Made by a program: the position numbers and the translations under genes. Positions 34,984 through 43,085 of a stretch of DNA of 64,000 nucleotides are shown here, one piece after another. The stretch comes from Microbacterium sp. MM2322. Lineage in GTDB: Bacteria > Actinomycetota > Actinomycetes > Actinomycetales > Microbacteriaceae. The notes below the pieces were generated by a model. It ran no database searches. It saw only the letters and a program-made list of their open reading frames with translations, and had not been told where the DNA came from. Numbering within the stretch: position 1 is the stretch's first letter; every line of letters starts with the position of its first letter. The stretch covers positions 1,736,001-1,800,000 of the forward strand of contig NZ_OZ075067.1 in the NCBI RefSeq assembly GCF_964186585.1, in the 5' to 3' direction.

Positions 34984-36279
34984 TCAGTGAGAAGTCGGAT
35001 AGTCCCGCTCGCCGGCACCGGTGTACAGCTGCTGGGGGCGACCGATCTTCGTCTGCGGGTCGTTCTGCATCTCACGCCAGTGCGCCAGCCAGCCCGGCAG
35101 ACGGCCGATCGCGAACAGCGGCGTGAACATCCGCGTCGGGAAGCCCATAGCCTTGTAGATCACGCCGGTGTAGAAGTCGACGTTGGGATACAGACGACGC
35201 TCCTTGAAGTAGTCGTCGCTGAGCGCGATCTCCTCGAGCTCGTTGGCGAGGGCCAGAAGCGGGTCCACCACGCCGAGCTCGCGCAGAACCTCGTCAGCGG
35301 ACTCCTTCACGAGCTTCGCGCGCGGGTCGTAGTTCTTGTAGACGCGGTGCCCGAAGCCCATGAGCTTCACGCCGTCTTCCTTGTTCTTGACCCGCTCGAC
35401 GAAGCGCTGCACGCTCTCGCCGGAGTCGCGGATGCGGCCCAGCATGTCGAGGACGGCTTCGTTCGCACCACCGTGGAGCGGACCGTACAGGGCGTTGATG
35501 CCCGCCGAGATCGAGGAGAACTGATTCGCACCGGTCGAACCGACGAGGCGGACCGTCGAGGTCGACGCGTTCTGCTCGTGGTCCGCATGCAGGATGAGCA
35601 ACCGCTCGAGTGCACGCGACATCACCGGGTTGATCTCGTACGGCTCGGCGTTGTTGCCGAAGTTCAGCTTGAGGAAGTTGTCGACGAAGCTCAGCGAGTT
35701 GTCGGGGTACAGGAAGGCGTGGCCGATGCTCTTCTTGTGCGCGTACGCGGCGATGACTGGCAGTTTCGCGAGCATGCGGATCGTGTTGAGCTCGACGTGC
35801 TCGGGGTTGTGCGGGTCGCTCTGCCCCTCGTAGTAGGTCGAGAGGGCCGCCGTAGCCGCAGACAGCACCGACATGGGGTGCGCGGTGTGCGGCAGCGCGG
35901 AGAAGAAATGCTTGAGGTCTTCGTGCAGCAGCGTGTGGCGACGGATCTTCTCGTCCCACCCGGCGAGCTCGTCAGCCGTCGGCAGTTCGCCGTAGAGCAG
36001 CAACCAGGCGACCTCGAGGTACGTGCTGTGCTGCGCGAGCTGCTCGATCGGGTAGCCGCGGTAGCGGAGGATGCCCTGATCACCGTCGATGTAGGTGATG
36101 GACGACTTCGTCGAGGCAGTGTTCACGAACCCGTAGTCGAGCGAGGTGTGGCCCGTCTGCTTCGTGAAGGTGGAGAAGTCGACGCTCGGCACCCCTTCAC
36201 TTCCCGAGATGAGCGGGAGTTCTGCCTTCGTGTCACCGATGGTGACAGTGGCGATCTGAGGGATGTCCGCGTTGGTCAC
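34984..36279 (-). CDS. gltA: Citrate synthase (type II)
   Basis: A 431-residue citrate synthase condensing oxaloacetate and acetyl-CoA. Catalytic His residues are in GPLHGGANEAVLDML and GFGHRVYKNYDPRA, and the catalytic Asp is in VDFYTGVIYKAMG. The N-terminal small beta domain (about 8-55) places it with the type II, NADH-regulated-length enzymes. The GTG start is set by AAGGAGG six bases upstream. Just before it on this strand lies a TAGGCT -10 (36314-36319), and a hairpin separates it from dapC. Confidence 0.96.
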   Translation of the reverse strand: MTNADIPQIATVTIGDTKAELPLISGSEGVPSVDFSTFTKQTGHTSLDYGFVNTASTKSSITYIDGDQGILRYRGYPIEQLAQHSTYLEVAWLLLYGELPTADELAGWDEKIRRHTLLHEDLKHFFSALPHTAHPMSVLSAATAALSTYYEGQSDPHNPEHVELNTIRMLAKLPVIAAYAHKKSIGHAFLYPDNSLSFVDNFLKLNFGNNAEPYEINPVMSRALERLLILHADHEQNASTSTVRLVGSTGANQFSSISAGINALYGPLHGGANEAVLDMLGRIRDSGESVQRFVERVKNKEDGVKLMGFGHRVYKNYDPRAKLVKESADEVLRELGVVDPLLALANELEEIALSDDYFKERRLYPNVDFYTGVIYKAMGFPTRMFTPLFAIGRLPGWLAHWREMQNDPQTKIGRPQQLYTGAGERDYPTSH

Positions 36280-36330
36280 GAAGCCTCCTTGCGGTCGTCG
36301 GAGCGGTCTTTACAGCCTACTGGGGTGACG

Positions 36331-36348
36331 GCGCGTCTCCTGACGCGC
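36331..36348. terminator. Short hairpin between dapC and gltA
   Basis: GCGCGTC and GACGCGC form a 7-bp stem with a four-base loop. It lies 43 bp beyond the dapC stop and 12 bp upstream of the gltA -10, so it could end the dapC transcript or overlap the gltA -35 region. Confidence 0.4.
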
Positions 36349-36390
36349 CCAACGGATAGCGGGATCCGTGAGAGGAATCCTACGAATCTG

Positions 36391-37506
36391 CTACGACGAG
36401 ATGGATGCCGTCAGTCGCCGCGCCGCTTCCGCGATGCGTTCGTCGGTCGCCGTGAGCGAGAAGCGCACGTGGTGGGGGAAATGCGTCCCGTAGAAGTGCC
36501 CGGGTCCCGCCAGGATGCCGAGCTCGGCGAGCCGCCCGAGGGAGTCCCACGCGTTTTCTCCCGCGGTGGCCCACAGGTACAACCCGCCCTCGCTGCGATC
36601 GATGCGGAACCCGGCCGCTTCCACGGCCGGCTTCAGCACGTTCCGGCGGGACCGATACAACTCCCGCTGATGATCGACGTGCGCGTCGTCCTCGAGCGCG
36701 GCGATCATCGCCGACTGCACAGGACCGGGCACCATCAGGCCCAGGTGCTTGCGAGCTGTCACGAGGCGCGCGACCAGCGCAGCATCCCCGGCGAGGAACG
36801 CTGCCCGATACCCGGCGAGGTTCGACTGCTTGCTGAGCGAGTAGACGGAGAGGAGGCTCGTGAGGTCGCCCTCCGTCACGCGCGGATCGAGGATGCTGGG
36901 CACCGCGGCATCCGCCCACGGCCCGTCCCAGCCGAGTTCCGCGTAGCACTCGTCGGAGGCGAGGACCGCCCCGAGCTCCCGCGCGCGGCGTACCGCTCGA
37001 CGAAGCTCGTCGACGCCGAGGACGCGCCCGTCGGGATTGCCGGGCGTGTTGATCCACACGAAGCGGGTGTTCGCGGGCCACTGATCGGGATCGTCAGACG
37101 CGAGCGGCATGGCGCCCACGAGGCGAGCCCCGACCTCGTATGACGGGTACGCCGCCCGAGGATGGACCACCGCATCATCTGGACCGAGACCCAGGAGCAG
37201 GGGAAGCAGGGCCACGAGTTCTTTCGATCCCACGGTCGGGATGACGTGCGATGGCGTCAGCCCCGTCACGCCGCGTCGCCGCGCGTACCAGGCGACGATC
37301 GCCTCACGCAGGGCGGGAGTGCCGACCGTCTGGGGGTACGCGTGCGCGTCGGTCGCACGTCGTATCGCCTCGGCGACGACGTCGGGGGTCGGATCGACCG
37401 GCGAACCGATCGACAGATCGACGATGCCACCCGGATGCTGCCGCGCACGCTCGGCATAGGGAGCCACGGCATCCCACGGGTAGTCGGCGAGGTCGCGGAC
37501 GCTCAT
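36391..37506 (-). CDS. dapC: Succinyldiaminopimelate transaminase
   Basis: A 371-residue class I/II PLP aminotransferase. The PLP-binding Lys is in SLSKQSNLAGYR, with NTPGNPDG and LASDECYAELGW as the other cofactor-contact motifs. The family and its place seven bases after fdxA match actinobacterial DapC, which forms N-succinyl-LL-diaminopimelate from the ketopimelate between the DapD and DapE steps. It is cotranscribed with fdxA, a conserved actinobacterial pairing. Confidence 0.92.
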   Translation of the reverse strand: MSVRDLADYPWDAVAPYAERARQHPGGIVDLSIGSPVDPTPDVVAEAIRRATDAHAYPQTVGTPALREAIVAWYARRRGVTGLTPSHVIPTVGSKELVALLPLLLGLGPDDAVVHPRAAYPSYEVGARLVGAMPLASDDPDQWPANTRFVWINTPGNPDGRVLGVDELRRAVRRARELGAVLASDECYAELGWDGPWADAAVPSILDPRVTEGDLTSLLSVYSLSKQSNLAGYRAAFLAGDAALVARLVTARKHLGLMVPGPVQSAMIAALEDDAHVDHQRELYRSRRNVLKPAVEAAGFRIDRSEGGLYLWATAGENAWDSLGRLAELGILAGPGHFYGTHFPHHVRFSLTATDERIAEAARRLTASISS

Positions 37507-37513
37507 GGGTCGG

Positions 37514-37834
37514 TCAGTGCGCCTGCGGAGGAAGACCCGCGATCACGGGGTGGTCCTTCGCGATGACGCCGACCTTCGCGGCGCCGCCGGGAGAGCCGAG
37601 ATCCTCGAAGAACTCCACGTTCGCCGTGTAGTAGTCCTGCCACTCAGCGGGGAGGTCGTCTTCGTAGTAGATGGCCTCGACGGGGCACACCGGCTCGCAG
37701 GCGCCGCAATCGACGCACTCATCGGGGTGGATGTAGAGCGACCGTTCGCCTTCGTAGATGCAGTCGACAGGGCACTCGTCGATGCAGGCTCGATCCTTCA
37801 CATCCACGCACGGGAGGGCAATCACATACGTCAC
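37514..37834 (-). CDS. fdxA: Seven-iron ferredoxin FdxA
   Basis: A 106-residue FdxA-type ferredoxin. The N-terminal cluster cysteines are in CVDVKDRACIDECPVDC and the second cluster motif is CVDCGACEPVCPV, the 3Fe-4S plus 4Fe-4S arrangement of mycobacterial-type ferredoxins. It is a soluble electron carrier. The GTG start is six bases after TAGACT, whose first three bases are the stop codon of the gene before it. Confidence 0.95.
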   Translation of the reverse strand: MTYVIALPCVDVKDRACIDECPVDCIYEGERSLYIHPDECVDCGACEPVCPVEAIYYEDDLPAEWQDYYTANVEFFEDLGSPGGAAKVGVIAKDHPVIAGLPPQAH

Positions 37835-37840
37835 AGGACG

Positions 37841-37846
37841 AGTCTA
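37841..37846 (-). promoter_or_regulatory. -10 element (TAGACT) of fdxA overlapping the previous stop codon
   Basis: On the minus strand TAGACT lies six bases before the fdxA GTG. Its TAG is the stop codon of the upstream membrane-protein gene. Confidence 0.48.
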
Positions 37847-38230
37847 GTTCGTGGATCGGAGGCGGGATGCCGACGGCCATGCCACAACCAGAGCGGCGAC
37901 CAACGGGACCACGAACGTCCAGATGAGACCGGGAGTGATGACCACGCCCTCCGGCGGCGCGGGAACCACGACGGATCCGCCGGGGCCCTCGTTCGCGAAC
38001 ACCAGAGTGGCGAGCATGGCGCCGAGTCCGCAGGCGAGCGCGGAGGCGCGTTCACCCGTCAGCGTGCGGACGGCGATCAGCAGAGCCAGGAAACCGATCG
38101 AGGCGACGAGCAGACCGACCGGGAGGATGCCCCAGGTCGCCGCCTGCCCGATCGTGCCGGCCACGCCGTAGACGGTGCCGATGAGGGCAGCGAGCACCCA
38201 GGTGGCGATGCGGGCGAGGAGGGCGTTCAC
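37844..38230 (-). CDS. Hypothetical four-helix membrane protein
   Basis: A 128-residue protein with about four membrane helices (about 8-30, 32-52, 60-80 and 98-120). I recognise no catalytic motif. Its size and place just before fdxA-dapC recall the DUF6113-type proteins of actinobacteria, but that is recollection. GTG 38230 is preferred to GTG 38236, because TAGACT abuts the latter directly and is six bases from the former. Confidence 0.68.
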   Translation of the reverse strand: MNALLARIATWVLAALIGTVYGVAGTIGQAATWGILPVGLLVASIGFLALLIAVRTLTGERASALACGLGAMLATLVFANEGPGGSVVVPAPPEGVVITPGLIWTFVVPLVAALVVAWPSASRLRSTN

Positions 38231-38236
38231 CTGCAC

Positions 38237-38242
38237 AGTCTA
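38237..38242 (-). promoter_or_regulatory. -10 element (TAGACT), leaderless promoter
   Basis: On the minus strand TAGACT lies six bases before GTG 38230 of the four-helix membrane protein gene. Confidence 0.45.
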
Positions 38243-38262
38243 GGCGAGCCCGACCTGAGCGA

Positions 38263-38577
38263 TCAGGCCGCCCACCCCCACAGGCGGAGGAGCGCCGCCA
38301 CGGCAGCCGCGGCCGCGACGACGACGAGGAACGGGGCATCGATCACCAGGAGACCACCGGCCACCAGAAGTGCCGGGACTCTCGCGTCCACGACGATCGC
38401 CTGCCCGACGCCGAGGGTCTGCACGACGACGAGAGCGGCCAGAAGCGCGACAGTCAGAAGGTCGATCGTGCGCGACGACCGGGGCGTTTCGAACCACGCC
38501 GGCGGGACGAGGTAACCCACCGTCTTGAGTGCCACGCAGACGATCGAGGCGACGAGAACCGCGTGCCACAGAGTCAT
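38263..38577 (-). CDS. azlD: AzlD-like branched-chain amino acid exporter subunit
   Basis: A 104-residue protein with three or four membrane helices and the AzlD signature arrangement: LWHAVLVASIVCVALKTVGY at the N-terminus and a conserved Pro/Ala/Leu-rich end (VPALLVAGGLLVIDAPFLVV). With AzlC it forms a two-component exporter for branched-chain amino acids and analogues. The ATG overlaps the azlC stop (ATGA), so the two are coupled. Confidence 0.88.
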   Translation of the reverse strand: MTLWHAVLVASIVCVALKTVGYLVPPAWFETPRSSRTIDLLTVALLAALVVVQTLGVGQAIVVDARVPALLVAGGLLVIDAPFLVVVAAAAAVAALLRLWGWAA

Positions 38578-39278
38578 GACGTCGCCTCCGCCGTCGGAGA
38601 GCGGCCCGCGAACCAGTTCGTCCATCCCACGAGCACGGCGACGAGAGCCGCAACGAGGACCGGGAGCCCGGGCATGAGGGCGGGAGTGAGGACAGCGGCG
38701 ACGACCGCGGCAGCCGCGCCCACCGCAACCGCCTGACGCCGCTTCAGGCGAGGCCACAGCAATGCGAGGAACGCCGCTGCGGCCGCGGCATCCAACCCGT
38801 AAGCCTTCACATCGCCGAGGACATCGCCGAGGAGGGCGCCCGCGAGGGTCGTCAGGTTCCAGCCGACGTAGATGCCGATGCCGGTCACCCAGAAGCCGAC
38901 GCGGCGGGCATCGGCATCCGTCTGAGCGAGAGCAACCGCGGCCGACTCGTCGATCGTGAAGTGGGATGCCGCGGCCCGCCGCCAGAAGCCACGCCCGACG
39001 ACGGGCGACATCCTGAGGCCGTAGGCGACGTTCCGGATGCCGAGGAGACCCGCCGACGCGATCGCCGCGCCGAACACTCCCCCGCCGCCGATGACACCGA
39101 CGAACGCGAACTGCGATCCACCGGTGAACATCAGCAGGCTGAGCACGCAGGTCTGCCAGACGTCGAGCCCGGACGCCACCGATAACGCGCCGAAGGAGAC
39201 GCCGTAGGCGCTGGTCGCAACGGCGACGCCGACCGCGTCGCGCCATGCGCGCCGGGTCGGCGTCTCGTCACCCGTCAT
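38574..39278 (-). CDS. azlC: AzlC-like branched-chain amino acid exporter subunit
   Basis: A 234-residue membrane protein with about six helices. AzlC hallmarks are FGALSVASGL, LLMFTGGSQFAFVG and the acidic HFTIDESAAVAL. It exports leucine, isoleucine, valine or related compounds together with AzlD, encoded next. It begins 18 bp after typA on the other side and is on the same strand as azlD. No Lrp-type regulator gene is beside it. Confidence 0.9.
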   Translation of the reverse strand: MTGDETPTRRAWRDAVGVAVATSAYGVSFGALSVASGLDVWQTCVLSLLMFTGGSQFAFVGVIGGGGVFGAAIASAGLLGIRNVAYGLRMSPVVGRGFWRRAAASHFTIDESAAVALAQTDADARRVGFWVTGIGIYVGWNLTTLAGALLGDVLGDVKAYGLDAAAAAAFLALLWPRLKRRQAVAVGAAAAVVAAVLTPALMPGLPVLVAALVAVLVGWTNWFAGRSPTAEATS

Positions 39279-39296
39279 CAGGGTGCTACCGCGGGA

Positions 39297-41207
39297 TCAG
39301 GAGTTGGCGTCCTGGCGCTTCAGACGCGCGGTCGCACGCGCGCGGTCCGTTGCAGCCAGGTTCACCTTGCGAATGCGGACGACCTCGGGCGTGACCTCGA
39401 CGCATTCGTCGTCACGCGCGAACTCGAGGCTCTCCTCGAGCGTGAGGAGGCGGGGCGGCGTCATCGACTCGAACGAGTCGGAGCTGGCCGCTCGCATGTT
39501 CGTCAGCTTCTTCTCACGCGTGATGTTCACGTCCATGTCGTCGGCACGCGAGTTCTCGCCGACGACCATGCCTTCGTAGACCTCCTGCGTCGGCTGGACG
39601 AAGAACGACATGCGCTCCTGAAGGCCGATGATCGCGAAGGGGGTCACGACGCCGGAGCGGTCGGCGACGATGGAGCCGTTCTGGCGCGTCGAGATGTGGC
39701 CGGCCCACGGCTCGTAGCCGTGCGAGATCGCGTTCGCGATGCCCGTGCCGCGGGTCGTGGTGAGGAATTCGGTACGGAAGCCGATGAGACCGCGCGAGGG
39801 GACGATGAACTCCATGCGCACCCAGCCGGTGCCGTGGTTCGTCATGTTGTCCATGCGGCCCTTGCGGGCGGCGAGAAGCTGCGTGATCGCGCCGAGGTAC
39901 TCTTCGGGCGCGTCGATCGTCAGATGCTCGAAGGGCTCGTAGGTCTTGCCGTCGACCTGCTTCGTGACGACCTGCGGCTTGCCGACGGTCAGCTCGAAAC
40001 CTTCGCGACGCATGTTCTCGACGAGGATCGCCAGAGCGAGCTCGCCACGGCCCTGGACTTCCCAGGCGTCCGGACGACCGATGTCGACGACGCGGATCGA
40101 GACGTTACCGATGAGCTCGCGGTCGAGACGGTCCTTGACCATGCGCGCCGTCAGCTTGTGGCCCTTGACCTTGCCCATGAGGGGCGAGGTGTTCGTACCG
40201 ATGGTCATCGAGATCGCGGGGTCGTCGACGTGGATCTGCGGCAGCGGGCGGACGTCCTCGGGGTCGGCGATGGTCTCACCGATCGTGATGTCCTCGAAGC
40301 CGGCGATGGCGACGATGTCGCCGGGGCCGGCCGACTCGGCCGGGTAGCGCTCGAGGGCGCGGGTCTTCAGGAGCTCCGTGATGCGAGCGTTGCTGGTGGT
40401 GCCGTCGGCGCGCACCCACGCGACCGTCTGCCCCTTCTTGAGCGTGCCGTTGAAGACGCGAAGCAGGGCGAGACGCCCGAGGAACGGCGAGGAGTCGAGG
40501 TTCGTGACCCAGGCCTGCAGAGGCGCCTCGTCGTCGTACGACGGCGCGGGGACGTGCTCGAGGATCGCACCGAAGAGCGGCTCGAGGTCGTCGTTGTCGG
40601 GAAGCGAGCCGTTGTCGGGGCGGTTCCGCGATGCGGCGCCGGCGCGACCGGAGGCGTAGACGACGGGGACGTCGAGCAGGGCGTCGACGTCGAGGTCGGG
40701 CACGTCGTCCTGCAGGTCGGACGCGAGACCCAGGAGAAGGTCGTGCGCCTCCTCTTCGACCTCGGCGATACGCGCGTCGGGACGGTCGGTCTTGTTGACC
40801 AGCAGGATGACGGGAAGCTTCGCCTCGAGCGCCTTGCGCAGGACGAAGCGGGTCTGCGGGAGCGGGCCCTCGGAGGCATCCACCAGCAGCACGACGCCGT
40901 CGACCATCGACAGGCCGCGCTCGACCTCGCCACCGAAGTCGGCGTGACCGGGGGTGTCGATGACGTTGATCGTCACCGGGTCGGCGGAGTGGGCGCCCGT
41001 GTAGGTGATCGTCGTGTTCTTCGCGAGGATCGTGATGCCCTTTTCGCGCTCGAGATCGTTCGAGTCCATGGCGCGTTCTTCCATGTGCTCGTGCGAGCCG
41101 AACGAGCCGGTCTGGCGGAGCATGGCGTCGACGAGCGTCGTCTTGCCGTGGTCGACGTGCGCGACGATCGCGACGTTGCGGAGGTCAGGACGGAGGGCGT
41201 GCGCCAT
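39297..41207 (-). CDS. typA: Translational GTPase TypA/BipA
   Basis: A 636-residue ribosome-associated GTPase related to EF-G. G1 is [13 protein letters not shown]2 lies in [14 protein letters not shown]3 is DTPGHADFG, and G4 is NKTDRPDA. The C-terminal half has the EF-G III/V-like domains and the TypA-specific end ([12 protein letters not shown]). It acts in ribosome assembly and adaptation to stress or cold. ATG 41207 has AAGGAAT upstream. TAAAGT near 41255-41260 is a plausible -10, giving a leader of about 45 bases with a small TGCCGG hairpin. Confidence 0.95.
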   Translation of the reverse strand: MAHALRPDLRNVAIVAHVDHGKTTLVDAMLRQTGSFGSHEHMEERAMDSNDLEREKGITILAKNTTITYTGAHSADPVTINVIDTPGHADFGGEVERGLSMVDGVVLLVDASEGPLPQTRFVLRKALEAKLPVILLVNKTDRPDARIAEVEEEAHDLLLGLASDLQDDVPDLDVDALLDVPVVYASGRAGAASRNRPDNGSLPDNDDLEPLFGAILEHVPAPSYDDEAPLQAWVTNLDSSPFLGRLALLRVFNGTLKKGQTVAWVRADGTTSNARITELLKTRALERYPAESAGPGDIVAIAGFEDITIGETIADPEDVRPLPQIHVDDPAISMTIGTNTSPLMGKVKGHKLTARMVKDRLDRELIGNVSIRVVDIGRPDAWEVQGRGELALAILVENMRREGFELTVGKPQVVTKQVDGKTYEPFEHLTIDAPEEYLGAITQLLAARKGRMDNMTNHGTGWVRMEFIVPSRGLIGFRTEFLTTTRGTGIANAISHGYEPWAGHISTRQNGSIVADRSGVVTPFAIIGLQERMSFFVQPTQEVYEGMVVGENSRADDMDVNITREKKLTNMRAASSDSFESMTPPRLLTLEESLEFARDDECVEVTPEVVRIRKVNLAATDRARATARLKRQDANS

Positions 41208-41281
41208 GAAGGGGATTCCTTGCAGAGAGGGTGTTGCCGGGATGCCGGCAGTCCACTTTACCGCAGCCCGCTGAACGCCGA

Positions 41282-41311
41282 CGGGGCGAGGACCTTTCGG
41301 TCCCCGCCCCG
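41282..41311. terminator. Terminator hairpin after the first peptide-binding protein gene
   Basis: A 13-bp stem with one wobble position around a four-base loop. Read on the minus strand the stem has a G-U pair and a GAAA tetraloop, so it suits the transcript ending at 41335. On the plus strand a TTTT run follows. Confidence 0.68.
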
Positions 41312-41334
41312 CCGGTTTTGCTGTGTGTTGCTGC

Positions 41335-43020
41335 TTACTCTGCGGCCCAGCCGACGATCGTCCAGTCGATGGTCTCGAACTGGGTGGCACCCCAGTTGAC
41401 GAGACCTTCCTTGACGGCGTAGACGTTCGGAAGCGGCGCGATCGGGAACATCGGGACGTAGTCCCAGATCACGTCGTTGATCTTCTTCGCGATCTCAATG
41501 CGCTTCGCGGGGTCGAGCTCGGAGTTCGCCTGGTCGTACAGGTCGCCCAGCTTCTCGTCCGTCGTACCCGTGAAGTTCGACTCGGAGTCGAGTGGGTAGT
41601 ACAGCGCCTCCGACGAGGAGATCGGGAACGGCGTGCCCACCCACGAGAACGACACCATCTCGAAGTTGCCCGGGATGACGTAGTCGCTGAAGTAGGTCGC
41701 AGCGGGAACCGTCTCGAGCTTGACCGGGATGCCGAAGGCGTTGAGGTCTGCCTGGACCTGCTCGGAGCGCTGGATGTTCGTCGCCGTGTCGGCGGGAACC
41801 GTGACGCTGAGCGTGAGCGCCTTGCCGTCCTTGGTCCAGCTCTTGCCCTCGCTGCCCTCGTATCCGGCTTCCTTGAGGTACTCCGCCGCCTTCTTCGTGT
41901 CGGTCTTGGGAGCCTTGTCCTCATAACCGTTCTGGCCCGGCATGAAGATGAAGTCGCCCTGCGTGATCGGCGGGGCGTCGACGGGCGTGTTCGCCGAGGC
42001 GGCGATCTGCTCGCGGTTCACGATCGACTCGACGGCCTTGCGGACGTTGACGTCGGAGAGCGGGCCCTCCTTCGCGTTCATCGTGACGTGCGTCCAGGTC
42101 GTGCCACCCGACGTCTCGATCTTGGCGTCGGAGCGCGTCTTCGCCGTCTGGTACAGGTCGGCGTTGGCCGAGATGTACAGCGCGTCGAGCTCCGAGTTGG
42201 CGAACGAGGCGCCCTGCTGGTCCTGGCTGACCGCGCGGTACAGGACGGTCTCGAGCTTCGGGGTCGCTCCCCACCACTGCGGGTTGCGCTCGAGGGTGAC
42301 GACCTGACCGGTCGTGTCGATCTTCGAGATCTTGAACGGACCAGCCGACGGAACCGCCTTGGTGCGGTAGCCGTCGTTGTACGCCTTGGGGTCGCTCGAG
42401 ATGGATGCCGGAAGCAGCCCGCCCGTGAACAGTGCCTGCCAGTCGGCGTAGATCTTCGAGAACGTGATCTTGACGTCGTACTCGTCGGCACCCTGCTCGA
42501 CCGAGGAGATGTCCTCCCAGCCCGCAGTGGAGGCAGGGGTGAACGCCTTGTTGGAGCCGTTCTGAGCCTTCCAGTAGGCGATGTAGTCGGCGGCCGTGAT
42601 CGGCGTGCCGTCTTCCCACTTGGCGTCCGGGTTCAGCTTGATCTCGACGATCTGCGGGTCGTCGCTGGTGATCTCGGCCGAGGAGGCGTAGTTCTCGTCG
42701 ACGACCGGAGTGCCGTCTTCCTTGATCTTGAACGGTCCGCCGGTGGTGCCCGAGACGATGCTCACCGTGTCGGACTCGTTGCCGTCGACCTGGTTGATGT
42801 TGAACTGCACGGGCAGCGATCCGACCGCGAGGGTCAGCGTGCCGCCGTCCTTGACCTTGGCCGCGTCGGCCCGGGTCCATGCCGTGGCAGGGAGTTCCGG
42901 AGCCGCAGACGCACTCTGGGTGGGCGCACCGGTGTTGCCGGCAGCACAACCAGAGATCACGAGTGCGGCGACGCCGAGCAGCGCCAAAGACCCGAACGGC
43001 TTTGCACCTCGAATCTTCAT
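41335..43020 (-). CDS. Peptide ABC transporter substrate-binding lipoprotein (system A)
   Basis: A 561-residue SBP family 5 protein. A lipobox VISGC places the lipidated Cys at residue 25, so it is anchored outside the membrane. The rest is the bilobed oligopeptide/dipeptide-binding fold, with family motifs near 70-110 (VSIVSGTTGGPF) and NPDAKWEDGTPITAADY. It lies last in the system A operon, 66 bp after the ATPase gene, with AGAGGA before the ATG. The small hairpin between them may allow separate dosage. Ligands are unknown. Confidence 0.9.
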   Translation of the reverse strand: MKIRGAKPFGSLALLGVAALVISGCAAGNTGAPTQSASAAPELPATAWTRADAAKVKDGGTLTLAVGSLPVQFNINQVDGNESDTVSIVSGTTGGPFKIKEDGTPVVDENYASSAEITSDDPQIVEIKLNPDAKWEDGTPITAADYIAYWKAQNGSNKAFTPASTAGWEDISSVEQGADEYDVKITFSKIYADWQALFTGGLLPASISSDPKAYNDGYRTKAVPSAGPFKISKIDTTGQVVTLERNPQWWGATPKLETVLYRAVSQDQQGASFANSELDALYISANADLYQTAKTRSDAKIETSGGTTWTHVTMNAKEGPLSDVNVRKAVESIVNREQIAASANTPVDAPPITQGDFIFMPGQNGYEDKAPKTDTKKAAEYLKEAGYEGSEGKSWTKDGKALTLSVTVPADTATNIQRSEQVQADLNAFGIPVKLETVPAATYFSDYVIPGNFEMVSFSWVGTPFPISSSEALYYPLDSESNFTGTTDEKLGDLYDQANSELDPAKRIEIAKKINDVIWDYVPMFPIAPLPNVYAVKEGLVNWGATQFETIDWTIVGWAAE

Positions 43021-43054
43021 GTGATTGTTCCTCTCGTTTACCTTTTGGTGACCA

Positions 43055-43078
43055 CCGGCGGAATGGTGCGCCCGCCGG
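43055..43078 (-). other. Small hairpin between ATPase and substrate-binding genes
   Basis: CCGGCGG and CCGCCGG pair across a 10-base loop, eight bases after the ATPase stop and 35 bp before the binding-protein ATG. It is a possible mRNA processing or attenuation site. Confidence 0.35.
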
Positions 43079-43085
43079 AGGGGGT

